From positions 1 to 33,946 of the forward strand of contig JAISRC010000176.1 in NCBI GenBank assembly GCA_031273845.1: a stretch of 33,946 nucleotides of DNA, in the 5' to 3' direction. Made by a program: the position numbers and the translations under genes. Position 1 is the first letter of the stretch. Every line of letters begins with the position of its first letter. The notes beneath the pieces were generated by a model. It did not search any database. It had not been told where the DNA came from and saw only the letters and a program-made list of their open reading frames with translations. Source of the DNA: Desulfovibrio sp. (GTDB taxonomy: Bacteria > Desulfobacterota > Desulfovibrionia > Desulfovibrionales > Desulfovibrionaceae). Positions 7,205 to 15,657 of this stretch are shown one piece after another.

Positions 7205-7251
7205 CAAAGAACTAAATGACTTGCAACGCATTACTGCGGATGGTTTAGTAT

Positions 7252-8181
7252 ATGCGCTGGTTTAAGCACATGACGGCATCGTCTGATGATGAAAAGCTCT
7301 CCAGGCTTATAGATGCATGCGGGCTTGAGGGGTACGGGTTCTGGTGGCGGGTGCTTGAAATCGTTGCGGCGCAAGTTGATAAAGACAATGAGCCTTCTGT
7401 ATCTTATTCGGTTTCAAAATGGTGTTCTCTCTTAGGTATACATCATCATAAATTCCACAAATTAATACGAATTTGCGCTGAATGCGGATTATATGAAATT
7501 GAAGAAATAATGAATTCTACCTCACCGTTACCCCGGGGTTACCCTGACGCTACCTCCCCGCTACCCCAGAGTTACCCTGATAGTAATCATGGGGTAACAG
7601 CTAAGTACGGAGTAAGTAGCTATAAAGTAAAAATTTATAACCTGTTGAAATACCGAGATGAATATACAAAAAAATCCGGACAAACTCCGGACAAACTCCG
7701 GAGCAAGAAACAGATACAGATACAGATACAGAATAAAGAAAAAAGCAAGCAAGTAAGTAAGGGCGCTACGCGCTCTGGAAATATGCCCAGCTATGACGAA
7801 ATGGTGGACGCATACACTCGGAATCAAGACCTCAGGCAAGCCCTGGGCGAGTTCATTGTCATGCGGAAGGCGGCCAAGAAGCCGTTCACCAATGCGGCCC
7901 TGGAGCACACGTTCAGGGAGCTGGACAAGCTGGCGGGAGCCGAAGACGCGGCCAAGATCGCCATACTGAATCAGTCTGTTCAGCGCGGCTGGCAAGGGGT
8001 GTTCCCGGTGAAAGATCCACTGGCAACGCCACAACAGGCCGGCAAAACCGGCATGGGATTGCACGGCAATACGGCGAACGGTGTGTCAGAGCAAAACAAG
8101 GAAATAGCGGCTGCCGTATTGGCTAGACGACAAGCAAGGCAAGCAACAAGGCAAGGTACACAAAATGAAAACTACTGGTGA
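7252..8181 (+). CDS. Phage replication initiator-like protein (DUF4373/Lin1244-type N-terminus)
   Basis: MRWFKHMTASSDDEKLSRLIDACGLEGYGFWWRVLEIVA is characteristic of this family; low-complexity middle; helical C-terminus. Confidence 0.75.
   Translation: MRWFKHMTASSDDEKLSRLIDACGLEGYGFWWRVLEIVAAQVDKDNEPSVSYSVSKWCSLLGIHHHKFHKLIRICAECGLYEIEEIMNSTSPLPRGYPDATSPLPQSYPDSNHGVTAKYGVSSYKVKIYNLLKYRDEYTKKSGQTPDKLRSKKQIQIQIQNKEKSKQVSKGATRSGNMPSYDEMVDAYTRNQDLRQALGEFIVMRKAAKKPFTNAALEHTFRELDKLAGAEDAAKIAILNQSVQRGWQGVFPVKDPLATPQQAGKTGMGLHGNTANGVSEQNKEIAAAVLARRQARQATRQGTQNENYW
7517..7582. repeat. Two tandem copies of a 33-bp repeat (11-aa unit TSPLPxxYPDx) inside the initiator gene
   Basis: ctacctcaccgttaccccggggttaccctgacg / ctacctccccgctaccccagagttaccctgata, 27/33 identical by eye. 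Confidence 0.85.
7675..7707. repeat. Three 11-bp iterons TCCGGACAAAC / TCCGGACAAAC / TCCGGAGCAAG
   Basis: Read directly; followed by ACAGAT repeats and a purine-rich tract. Confidence 0.85.
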
Positions 8182-8752
8182 AGATGAAAAAAAACTATCC
8201 GCGCTGCTGGGATTGGCTGAAAACTTTTCGAAAATTTTTCCTTCGAACATGCTCGACTTATGGATGGAAATGCTGACTCCATACTCTGCCGCGCACGTTG
8301 TCGCTGCCGTAAAGGTCGTTATAGACCGATATGAATACAAAACAATACCTCCATTCGCTGTACTTAAACGTGCGCTGAACGATCTCATGGGGACGAGTGA
8401 ATCATCACTTGAGCTACAAGCTATTGCAGAATGGGGTATTTTACTGGATACGATTGATAGTATTGGATATTACCGTACTCCACACTTGCACCAGACCACG
8501 GCTTACGTTGTCAGACTGTTAGGAGGATGGCAAACTGTATGCTGTTGGCCGGAAAAGGGCATGGAGTTTCGCCGCAAGGATTTTCTTGAATATTGGAAAC
8601 ATGCACATGGGCGTGAGGATAAAATGCAACTTGGTGCTGATGCGGTAAAATTTGCGCTGATTGACAAACGGAGAACCGGTTATGCCGTGTCAACGCGCGA
8701 TTTGGTAAAATCGCTGGTCTTTGAACAACGCCAAACGGAAGAGGTGCAGTAA
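8165..8752 (+). CDS. Replication accessory / helicase-loader-like phage protein
   Basis: 195 aa directly after the initiator; SAAHVVAAVKVVIDRYEYKTIPPFAVLKRAL resembles phage helicase-loader/DUF6475-type proteins. Confidence 0.5.
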   Translation: MKTTGEDEKKLSALLGLAENFSKIFPSNMLDLWMEMLTPYSAAHVVAAVKVVIDRYEYKTIPPFAVLKRALNDLMGTSESSLELQAIAEWGILLDTIDSIGYYRTPHLHQTTAYVVRLLGGWQTVCCWPEKGMEFRRKDFLEYWKHAHGREDKMQLGADAVKFALIDKRRTGYAVSTRDLVKSLVFEQRQTEEVQ

Positions 8753-9231
8753 TGCGACGAGCCGCGAGAGTTGACTCTAATCACGCGGAGATAGTCAAAA
8801 CCCTACGGCAAGCAGGCTGTACCGTGCTCGACCTCTCCCGCGTCGGGCAGGGCTGCCCGGATACGCTCGTTGCCTATGGCAACAGGAACGTGCTCATGGA
8901 GATAAAACGCGAGAAGAAAAAAGGGCAACCAGAGGGTACCCTGACGCCGGACCAGAAAGTTTTTTTCCAGACGTGGCGCGGCCCCGCCTGCGTGGTGCAT
9001 ACACCTGAGGAAGCGTTGGCGGCGTTGGGTTTCACTGTTCACCTGGGCGTCCGTGACAGACCGGACGAAAGCGCCGGCGCTGAGGCTATCGCCGCCGCTT
9101 TCGGCGTGTCCCGGCGCATGGTCTATGCGTGGGTCAGGGCCGGAGCGCCGATTGTGCGCATCGGCAAGCGGTACCAATGCAGCTACTCCGAGCTTTGGAA
9201 GTGGCTGCAAAACAGAAACGCCGGAGCGTGA
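8752..9231 (+). CDS. VRR-NUC/Holliday-junction-resolvase-like nuclease fused to a MerR/excisionase-type HTH
   Basis: N-terminal VGQGCPDTLVAYGNRNVLMEIKREKKKG (PD...EIK); C-terminal IAAAFGVSRRMVYAWVRAGAPIVRIGKRYQCSYSELWKWLQ. Confidence 0.65.
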   Translation: MRRAARVDSNHAEIVKTLRQAGCTVLDLSRVGQGCPDTLVAYGNRNVLMEIKREKKKGQPEGTLTPDQKVFFQTWRGPACVVHTPEEALAALGFTVHLGVRDRPDESAGAEAIAAAFGVSRRMVYAWVRAGAPIVRIGKRYQCSYSELWKWLQNRNAGA

Positions 9232-9544
9232 TGGTGCCCGGCTCATCCGCGAAAGCAGTTCGAACCGGCTCACGGCATGCCAGAATTTCACGAGCTTTGC
9301 CACATTCCCGCTCGAAAACTGTGTTTTGTGATGTCATATGGCCTGAAGATACAAAACGCGCTTAAAACAGCCTTAGAACGCTAAAAAAGGGCATAGGCGA
9401 TAAATGCTAAGTGCGACAACAAAAGACAGGCAGGCAGACGTTTTTTTTCAAAATATGAAAGTTTTTTATTTAATAATTTCAATATATTATAATATAGAGG
9501 CAAAAAATAGTTAGCATCTGAAAAACTTGTCAAGCTTTTTTTGC

Positions 9545-9577
9545 TGTGCCTCTCCTGTGCCTCTCCTGTGCCTCTCC
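9545..9577. repeat. Three perfect 11-bp tandem repeats TGTGCCTCTCC
   Basis: Read directly, upstream of the lysis cassette. Confidence 0.9.
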
Positions 9578-9609
9578 TGTACACAGCGCTCTCCACGTAA
9601 AAAAATGTG

Positions 9610-9643
9610 TGGTATGGTCGCCTGAAAATCAGGAGGCATACCA
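9610..9643 (+). promoter_or_regulatory. Stem-loop sequestering the SD and start codon of the endolysin-like gene
   Basis: TGGTATG(9610-9616)/CATACCA(9637-9643) outer stem and CCTGA(9621-9625)/TCAGG(9629-9633) inner stem; AGGAGG at 9631-9636; ATG at 9643. Confidence 0.55.
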
Positions 9644-10047
9644 TGTCAATCCCTCGCGGCATCCGAAACAACAACCCGGGCAATATCCGTCACGGCGACA
9701 AATGGCAGGGGCTTTCTCCCGATCAACCCGATTCCGCTTTCTGCTCTTTTACCACCGCCGAATACGGCATCCGCGCCCTCGGCAAAGTGCTCCTCAACTA
9801 CCAGGCCAAGCACAATCTCAACACGGTGCGCGGGCTGATCTCCCGCTGGGCCCCGCCCAACGAAAACAACACCACAGCCTACGTCGCGGGCGTCGCTCGA
9901 TTTCTTGGCGTCGATCCCGATGCAAAAATCACCGTCGCTGAGCATCTCCTACCCCTGACACGCGCAATTATCCAGCACGAGAACGGCCAACAGCCGTACT
10001 CCGATGACGTGATCGCCAAAGGCGTCGGAATGGCGCTGGGAGCGTGA
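9643..10047 (+). CDS. Endolysin / P5-type muramidase-transglycosylase-like protein
   Basis: MSIPRGIRNNNPGNIRHGDKWQGL...FTTAEYGIRALGKVLLNYQ...; followed by a holin gene. Confidence 0.75.
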   Translation: MSIPRGIRNNNPGNIRHGDKWQGLSPDQPDSAFCSFTTAEYGIRALGKVLLNYQAKHNLNTVRGLISRWAPPNENNTTAYVAGVARFLGVDPDAKITVAEHLLPLTRAIIQHENGQQPYSDDVIAKGVGMALGA

Positions 10048-10048
10048 T

Positions 10049-10459
10049 GTGAATCCGCTCTCGCTCCTCCCAATCGTCGGTCAGGCGGTGGACAAAATTT
10101 TGTCCCTGATCCCTGACCCCAACGCTCGCGCCAAGGCAGAGGCCGAGTATCAGCAAGCCGTGCTGCAGGCGACGATGCAGGAAAGCGCGGATAACCGCGA
10201 GATCAACAAGGTTGAGGCCGCGCATACTAGTGTCTTTGTCGCCGGCTGGCGTCCGTTTTTCGGGTGGATGAGCGCATTTTGCGTACTCTATGCCTACCTG
10301 CTGCGCCCGCTCCTGATGTGGATCGTCATGATGTACTCGCCGGAGCATGTGGCTCGTATCCCGGAAGTGCCGATGGACCATGTATGGGAGCTCATTTTCG
10401 GCATGCTCGGTATCGGCGGCTTACGTACCATCGAAAAATGCAAGGGGAAAGCGCGGTGA
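10049..10459 (+). CDS. Holin, 3TM (GTA-holin-like) family
   Basis: NPLSLLPIVGQAVDKILSLIPDPNAKAKAE-like N-terminus, VAGWRPFFGWMSAFCVLYAYLLRPLLM; GTG start. Confidence 0.7.
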   Translation: MNPLSLLPIVGQAVDKILSLIPDPNARAKAEAEYQQAVLQATMQESADNREINKVEAAHTSVFVAGWRPFFGWMSAFCVLYAYLLRPLLMWIVMMYSPEHVARIPEVPMDHVWELIFGMLGIGGLRTIEKCKGKAR

Positions 10460-10698
10460 ACGGCGAATCAGAAATTTTTGAGCGCCTGAACAAATTGGAC
10501 CGTGGCGTTGCACGGATAGAAGCGAAACTTGATGAGCGATGCACAGTACGCGCGAATGTCCTCGATGATCACAGCGCTCGCCTCCGCAAGCTCGAAGAGT
10601 CCGAGCACAAGCGCAAAGGCAGTATCGCCGCGCTGCTCGGCATGCTCACTGCGGCGGGTGCGGCGGGCGCGGCGGCGATAAGGATGATCGGTGGGTGA
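10456..10698 (+). CDS. Small coiled-coil + C-terminal TM protein (lysis-associated?)
   Basis: GTG start overlaps the holin stop (GTGA); SIAALLGMLTAAGAAGAAAIRMIGG TM. Confidence 0.55.
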   Translation: MNGESEIFERLNKLDRGVARIEAKLDERCTVRANVLDDHSARLRKLEESEHKRKGSIAALLGMLTAAGAAGAAAIRMIGG

Positions 10699-10699
10699 T

Positions 10700-11230
10700 A
10701 TGGCTCGCAAGGCCAGAAAGCTCACGCATATGCAGCGCCTCTTTGTCGCTGAGTATCTAGTTGATCTCAACGCAACTCAGGCCGCTATCCGCGCCGGGTA
10801 CAGCGCGAGGACGGCCAACGAGCAGGCGGCGCGCCTGTTAGCAAATGTTAGTATTCAGGAATCCCTGGAAACTGCAATGAAAAAGCGGGAGCGCAAGATC
10901 GAGATAACCGCTGAGAAGGTGCTTGAGCAGTACGCGCGATTCGCCTTTGCCGATGTTCGGCAATTGTTTCAGGAAGACGGCAGGCTCAAGCCCATGTCCG
11001 AGTGGCCGGATGATGCGGCGGCGGCTGTGGCAGGAATTGAGACGATGGAGCTTGATGGTGAAGTTCCCGGCTTGGTCCGCAAGCTCAAGCTGGTGGACAA
11101 GCGGGCATCTCTGGCTGATATAGGCAAGCATTTGGGGATGTTCAAAGAACAGATTGAAGTCAACGGCAAAATTGATCTTGCCACAGTGCTCAGTGAGGCG
11201 CGGAAACGTGTTGCAACAGATGAGTCCTGA
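10700..11230 (+). CDS. terS: Terminase small subunit
   Basis: KLTHMQRLFVAEYLVDLNATQAAIRAGYSARTANEQAARLLAN; precedes TerL. Confidence 0.9.
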   Translation: MARKARKLTHMQRLFVAEYLVDLNATQAAIRAGYSARTANEQAARLLANVSIQESLETAMKKRERKIEITAEKVLEQYARFAFADVRQLFQEDGRLKPMSEWPDDAAAAVAGIETMELDGEVPGLVRKLKLVDKRASLADIGKHLGMFKEQIEVNGKIDLATVLSEARKRVATDES

Positions 11231-12653
11231 ATATCAACTGGCTGCCGACATAGCCGGTTTCACGCACGATCCCTATCGGTTCGTCCGTTTCGTCTTTCCG
11301 TGGGGGAGCGGCGACCTCGAGGGCGAGTCCGGGCCTGACGTGTGGCAGACGGACGTGCTCAAGGCCATAGGCCAGGGTACACTTTCCGTAGCTGAAGCTC
11401 TGCGTGTCGCCGTTGTTTCAGGTCATGGCATAGGCAAGACCGCGCTTACCGCTTGGATCATCTTGTGGGCAATGAGCACCCGTCCACATTTGGCCGGTGT
11501 TGTGACCGCAAACACCAAGGCACAGCTTAACGACAAGTCATGGCGGGAGCTTTCCGTCTGGCACAAGCGGGCGATCAACCAGCGTTGGTTCAAGTGGACC
11601 GCCACAAAATTCTATCAGGCCGATCACCCCGAGACCTGGTTCGTGTCGGCTGTCCCGTGGTCAAAAGAAAAACCGGAAGCGTTCGCGGGCCTGCATGCGG
11701 AGCACGTCCTCATGATCTTTGATGAGGCCAGTGCCGTTGACAACTGCATCTGGGAAACAGCCGAAGGCGCAATGACTACCAAGGGCGCGATCTGGCTTGT
11801 TCTGGGCAATCCGACAAGAAATTCCGGGCGCTTCTACGAGTGCTTTGGCCGGTACAAACACCGTTGGATCACCCGCCAGATTGATTCCAGGCAGGCGAAA
11901 AAGGCGAACAAGGCGCAACTTGACCAGTGGGTTTCGGACTACGGCGAGGATTCAGACTTCGTTCGCGTCCGTGTCCGTGGCGTGTTCCCAAGGGCCGGGA
12001 GCAATCAGCTTATATCCTCCGAGGCCGTTTCCGCTGCGCGCGGGAAGCATATCATTGAACAGGCGTTCATACATGCGCCGAAGATCATGGCATTGGACGT
12101 GGCCCGGCACGGAGATGATCAGAGCGCCCTTGCCATAAGACAGGGGCTTTACTGCTTCCCTCTCAAGGCTTGGCGCATTCCCGACCTCATGAGATTGGCC
12201 GATCTTGTTGCCCAGGAATACGCGGAGGAAAATCCGGACGCTCTTTTTGTCGATGCCGGCGGCATGGGCTTGGGTGTCATAGACCGGCTCAGGCAACTTC
12301 ATATCCCTGTCTTTCCCGTTGACTTCGGTGGTTCGCCTCTGGATGCACAGAAATTTTTCAATAAACGCGCTGAAATGTGGTGGGGTGTGCGTGATTGGCT
12401 CGATTCCGGCGGCGTTCTTCCAGACGATGAAGAACTCTGCACGGACCTGACTTCGCCCGAATATTCCTACTCCGGCGATAAGGGCCAGATCCAACTTGAG
12501 AAAAAAGGCGACATGAAAAAGCGCGGGCTTGCTTCGCCGGACAAAGGTGATGCCCTCGCTATGACGTTCGCCAAACCGGTCTTCAAGCGCTCAGATTATT
12601 CAAAAAACTATATAGCAGAACAGAAATCCTCTCTTTGGGATGATGACGATTAA
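11208..12653 (+). CDS. terL: Terminase large subunit
   Basis: Walker A SGHGIGKTA, Walker B VLMIFDEAS, nuclease-domain MALDVARHGDDQSA / LFVDAGGMG. Start GTG 11208 or ATG 11220. Confidence 0.95.
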   Translation: MLQQMSPEYQLAADIAGFTHDPYRFVRFVFPWGSGDLEGESGPDVWQTDVLKAIGQGTLSVAEALRVAVVSGHGIGKTALTAWIILWAMSTRPHLAGVVTANTKAQLNDKSWRELSVWHKRAINQRWFKWTATKFYQADHPETWFVSAVPWSKEKPEAFAGLHAEHVLMIFDEASAVDNCIWETAEGAMTTKGAIWLVLGNPTRNSGRFYECFGRYKHRWITRQIDSRQAKKANKAQLDQWVSDYGEDSDFVRVRVRGVFPRAGSNQLISSEAVSAARGKHIIEQAFIHAPKIMALDVARHGDDQSALAIRQGLYCFPLKAWRIPDLMRLADLVAQEYAEENPDALFVDAGGMGLGVIDRLRQLHIPVFPVDFGGSPLDAQKFFNKRAEMWWGVRDWLDSGGVLPDDEELCTDLTSPEYSYSGDKGQIQLEKKGDMKKRGLASPDKGDALAMTFAKPVFKRSDYSKNYIAEQKSSLWDDDD

Positions 12654-12670
12654 AAAAAAGGAGAGCAGTC

Positions 12671-12889
12671 ATGTGCATGGGTGGAAGCAGCGGAGGATCG
12701 CCCGAAGTCAAAAAGGCACCGATAGCGCCGGCCATAGTCGCGCCGATTGAAGCGGACGCCTCGACAAAGACGGCATCCGAACAGGAGCGCAAACGCAGGC
12801 AAGCCGCTTCGGGCCGCTCGGATACGATCCTGACTTCCGGCATGGGTGTGCAGGATACCGCTCAGACCGGCAGAACGACATTGGGATAA
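12671..12889 (+). CDS. Small hypothetical protein between TerL and portal
   Basis: 72 aa with SD (AAGGAGAG) upstream; its 3' end lies just before the portal start. Confidence 0.6.
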   Translation: MCMGGSSGGSPEVKKAPIAPAIVAPIEADASTKTASEQERKRRQAASGRSDTILTSGMGVQDTAQTGRTTLG

Positions 12890-12896
12890 CGCGACA

Positions 12897-14576
12897 ATGG
12901 ACGCGACACTGACGCCGCAAGAGGTACAGCACTATATCCGCAGGCTGAAGGCGCTCGAAACGGAGCGCGGCAAGGGATGGGAAAGCCACTGGAAAGACCT
13001 TTCCAGACACTTCCTTCCCCGCCGCGCCCGCTTCCTCAGTGCCGGGGAACGCACAAATGAGGGCGGACCCAAAAACAGGATGCAGGATAGTATCGGCATT
13101 CTGGCCCTGCGTACCCTTGCCAGCGGTATGCAGAGCGGTCTGACCTCTCCGGCGCGTCCGTGGTTCTCACTGGCGTTTACTGACAAAGCTTTGTCTGACT
13201 CCCCCGACGGCAAAGACTGGCTTCACGATACATATGTAAAAATGGTCGGGCTTTTCGCGCAAAGCAATTTTTATGACCAGATGCACATACTCTATTCCGA
13301 ACTGGCCTGTTTTGGGACGGCTGCCCTGGTCATTGAAGAAGACCCGGAAAGCACTGCCCGTTTCCGTACTCTGACCGCCGGCGAATATTGTATTGATGCC
13401 GCTGAAAACGGGCGCGTTGACACCATTTATCGCCGTATCCGCATGACTCCAAGGCAGATGGTGCAGGCATGGCCGGAGAGTTGCCCGGAAGCCATACGCA
13501 ACAGAGCGGAAAATGACAGTGCGGAATGGATCACCGTGCTGCATGCCGTCGAACCGAACAAGGAACTGAAGCGCGGGAGCACGCGCGGTAACGAACGACC
13601 GTGGCGCTCGGCCTATATCATCATAGAGGGCGCGGGGCAGGAGGTCCTTGAAGACAGTGGATACTATGAGTTCCCGGCTCTCTGTCCGCGATGGGTTGTC
13701 ACGGCGTCCGACATTTACGGCGCTTCCCCGGCAATGGATGCCCTGCCCGACTGTCGTCAACTTCAGAAGATCACGGAAGACGCCCGGCTCTCCCTTGAAT
13801 TGGAAGTCCGTCCGCCTCTGCTTGTTACGACCTCTTTGGACGCAAAGCTGAATATCACGCCTGGGGGCGTGAACTATGGGACCGGGGTATCAAAAGGCGA
13901 AAGCGGCGTTTTCCCGCTGTATCAGACAAGGTCGAACCTGCAGGGCGCGAAAGACACCAGAATGGAACTCAAGGAGCAGATACAGCGGCATTTCCACAAC
14001 GATCTGTTTCTGATGATTTCCGACGCCGACAAAAACATGACGGCCACAGAGGTCGCGGAGCGGAACGCGGAAAAGCTGCTCATGCTCGGTCCGGTTCTGG
14101 ACCGGATGCGTTCCGAGCTTTTTCGTCCGCTCATTGATCGCGTGTATGGGATGATGGACCGGGCGGGCATTATCGCTTTCCCGCCGGAGCAGCTTACCGG
14201 CAAACGAATCAAGGTCGAATTTATTTCCATACTGGCGCAGGCACAGAAACAGGCGGGTATGGCCGCTCTCGCTCAGACCGTCAATTTTGCCGGTCAATTG
14301 GCGCAGATAGCACAGGACCCCGGCGTACTGGACAAGCTCAACACAGACGAAATTCTGAACGAGTTTGTCGATATGCAGGGGACGCCTCCGAACGTGATCC
14401 GCTCGGATGAGGAAACCGCCGCTCTGCGGGCTGAACGGCAAAAGCAGATGGCACAACAGAGGATGATGGAAATGATGCAGAGAGGCGCGGACGTTGCGGA
14501 CAAAGGTGCCAAGGCCCTCGGCGTACTCCCGGCTCTGGCCGCGGGCGCGCAAGGACAGGAAGGGGCACGGCCATGA
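12897..14576 (+). CDS. Portal / head-to-tail connector protein (podovirus type)
   Basis: YIRRLKALETERGKGWESHWKDLSRHFLPRRARFL...LASGMQSGLTSPARPWFSL typical of head-tail connectors. Confidence 0.9.
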   Translation: MDATLTPQEVQHYIRRLKALETERGKGWESHWKDLSRHFLPRRARFLSAGERTNEGGPKNRMQDSIGILALRTLASGMQSGLTSPARPWFSLAFTDKALSDSPDGKDWLHDTYVKMVGLFAQSNFYDQMHILYSELACFGTAALVIEEDPESTARFRTLTAGEYCIDAAENGRVDTIYRRIRMTPRQMVQAWPESCPEAIRNRAENDSAEWITVLHAVEPNKELKRGSTRGNERPWRSAYIIIEGAGQEVLEDSGYYEFPALCPRWVVTASDIYGASPAMDALPDCRQLQKITEDARLSLELEVRPPLLVTTSLDAKLNITPGGVNYGTGVSKGESGVFPLYQTRSNLQGAKDTRMELKEQIQRHFHNDLFLMISDADKNMTATEVAERNAEKLLMLGPVLDRMRSELFRPLIDRVYGMMDRAGIIAFPPEQLTGKRIKVEFISILAQAQKQAGMAALAQTVNFAGQLAQIAQDPGVLDKLNTDEILNEFVDMQGTPPNVIRSDEETAALRAERQKQMAQQRMMEMMQRGADVADKGAKALGVLPALAAGAQGQEGARP

Positions 14577-14923
14577 TCAACCGGAAGCTTTTTTATGTCG
14601 GCGCATATCTGAGGGACCCGGATCAAGGGATTCATGATCAGGAGATTGACGATTGGCGCATGGCTTTGCGGATTCCCGCCGTTCGCCGGATTGTCCGATC
14701 CCTGCTTTCCACAAGCAACGTGACAGGTCCGTCATTGGGCGCGGACGGAGCATATTCAGCGTTCAATGAGGGAGTGCGGGCTATGGGCCAACACCTTTTA
14801 CAGCGGATAGAGAGCGTGGAAGCAGGCGAAACCGCCCGGCTGATGCTCGAAAGCGCTGATGATTTGGTTTTGGACAGGCCGCAAGCCGTTACACAAAATA
14901 CTGAGGAAGAGGAGGACTACTGA
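14573..14923 (+). CDS. Bbp19-like structural protein
   Basis: Size, position after portal, and DDWRMALRIPAVRRIVRSLLSTSNVTGPS...FNEGVRAMGQHLLQ pattern. Confidence 0.55.
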   Translation: MINRKLFYVGAYLRDPDQGIHDQEIDDWRMALRIPAVRRIVRSLLSTSNVTGPSLGADGAYSAFNEGVRAMGQHLLQRIESVEAGETARLMLESADDLVLDRPQAVTQNTEEEEDY

Positions 14924-15633
14924 TGGCTGATGATCCGAACAGTGCCGGAAGCGGCAACGAAACGCAACTGCCCGATGCAGGGGCAGGAGCCGATGCCGGA
15001 GCCGGCGGCGACGGTACAACCACCGCTCCTGAAGGCGGCGCGCCGACAACCCTGCTCGGTGTCGAGCCGGACGCCGGGAAAGATGATGCCGGAGGCGACA
15101 AGGGCGAAGGAAAGGAAGGCGACGGCAAAGCCCCCAAGGACAAGCAGGATGAAGACCCCGCTTCCAAGGTGCCGGACACTCCCGAAGGCTATGATCTGAA
15201 GTTTGCCGAAGGAACCAAGGTGGATGAGGAACTCCTCAGCGGTTTCAAAACCACCGCGCTCGAACTCGGTCTGACGCAGGGGCAATCGCAAAAGCTGGCA
15301 TCGCTCTATGAGGCCCATGCCGTAAAGACGCGGGACGCTGTGCTGAAAGCGCAGATGGAAAACGTCGATAAAGCGCAGGGCGAATGGGAAGCGGAAATCA
15401 AGGGCGAAAAGGATTTTGACGCGAATCTCGCCTATGCCCAAAAGACGCTGAGGCAGTTCGGCAATCCAGAACTGACGGAGGTGTTGAACCAGACGCGCAT
15501 GGGATCGTTCCCGCCTTTCTACAAGTTCATGGTTTCAGTCGGCAAGGCGCTTGCCGAGCCCGGTTTCAGAGGCGATTCGGCCATGCGGAATAGCAATATC
15601 CCTCTCAGGGATCGTATGTGGCCCGATAAATAA
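14923..15633 (+). CDS. Scaffold-like protein
   Basis: Acidic G/A/D-rich N-terminus, PEGYDLKFAEGTKVDEELLSGFKTTALELGLTQGQSQKLASLY; upstream of MCP. Confidence 0.75.
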   Translation: MADDPNSAGSGNETQLPDAGAGADAGAGGDGTTTAPEGGAPTTLLGVEPDAGKDDAGGDKGEGKEGDGKAPKDKQDEDPASKVPDTPEGYDLKFAEGTKVDEELLSGFKTTALELGLTQGQSQKLASLYEAHAVKTRDAVLKAQMENVDKAQGEWEAEIKGEKDFDANLAYAQKTLRQFGNPELTEVLNQTRMGSFPPFYKFMVSVGKALAEPGFRGDSAMRNSNIPLRDRMWPDK

Positions 15634-15657
15634 CAATCAAAAAAAGAGGGAAAGATT

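Noticed and set aside
9235-9295. tRNA-like AGCAG-TTCGAAC-CGGCT arm
   Set aside because: Only a T-arm-like segment with an imperfect stem; no acceptor, D or anticodon arms could be paired.
9129-9365. 78-aa ORF in an alternate frame over the nuclease-HTH gene
   Set aside because: No SD, basic low-complexity sequence, mostly within a better-supported gene.
9528-9542. Possible rho-independent terminator near AAAAACTTGTCAAGCTTTTTTT
   Set aside because: The dyad leaves a loop too small to form a proper hairpin.
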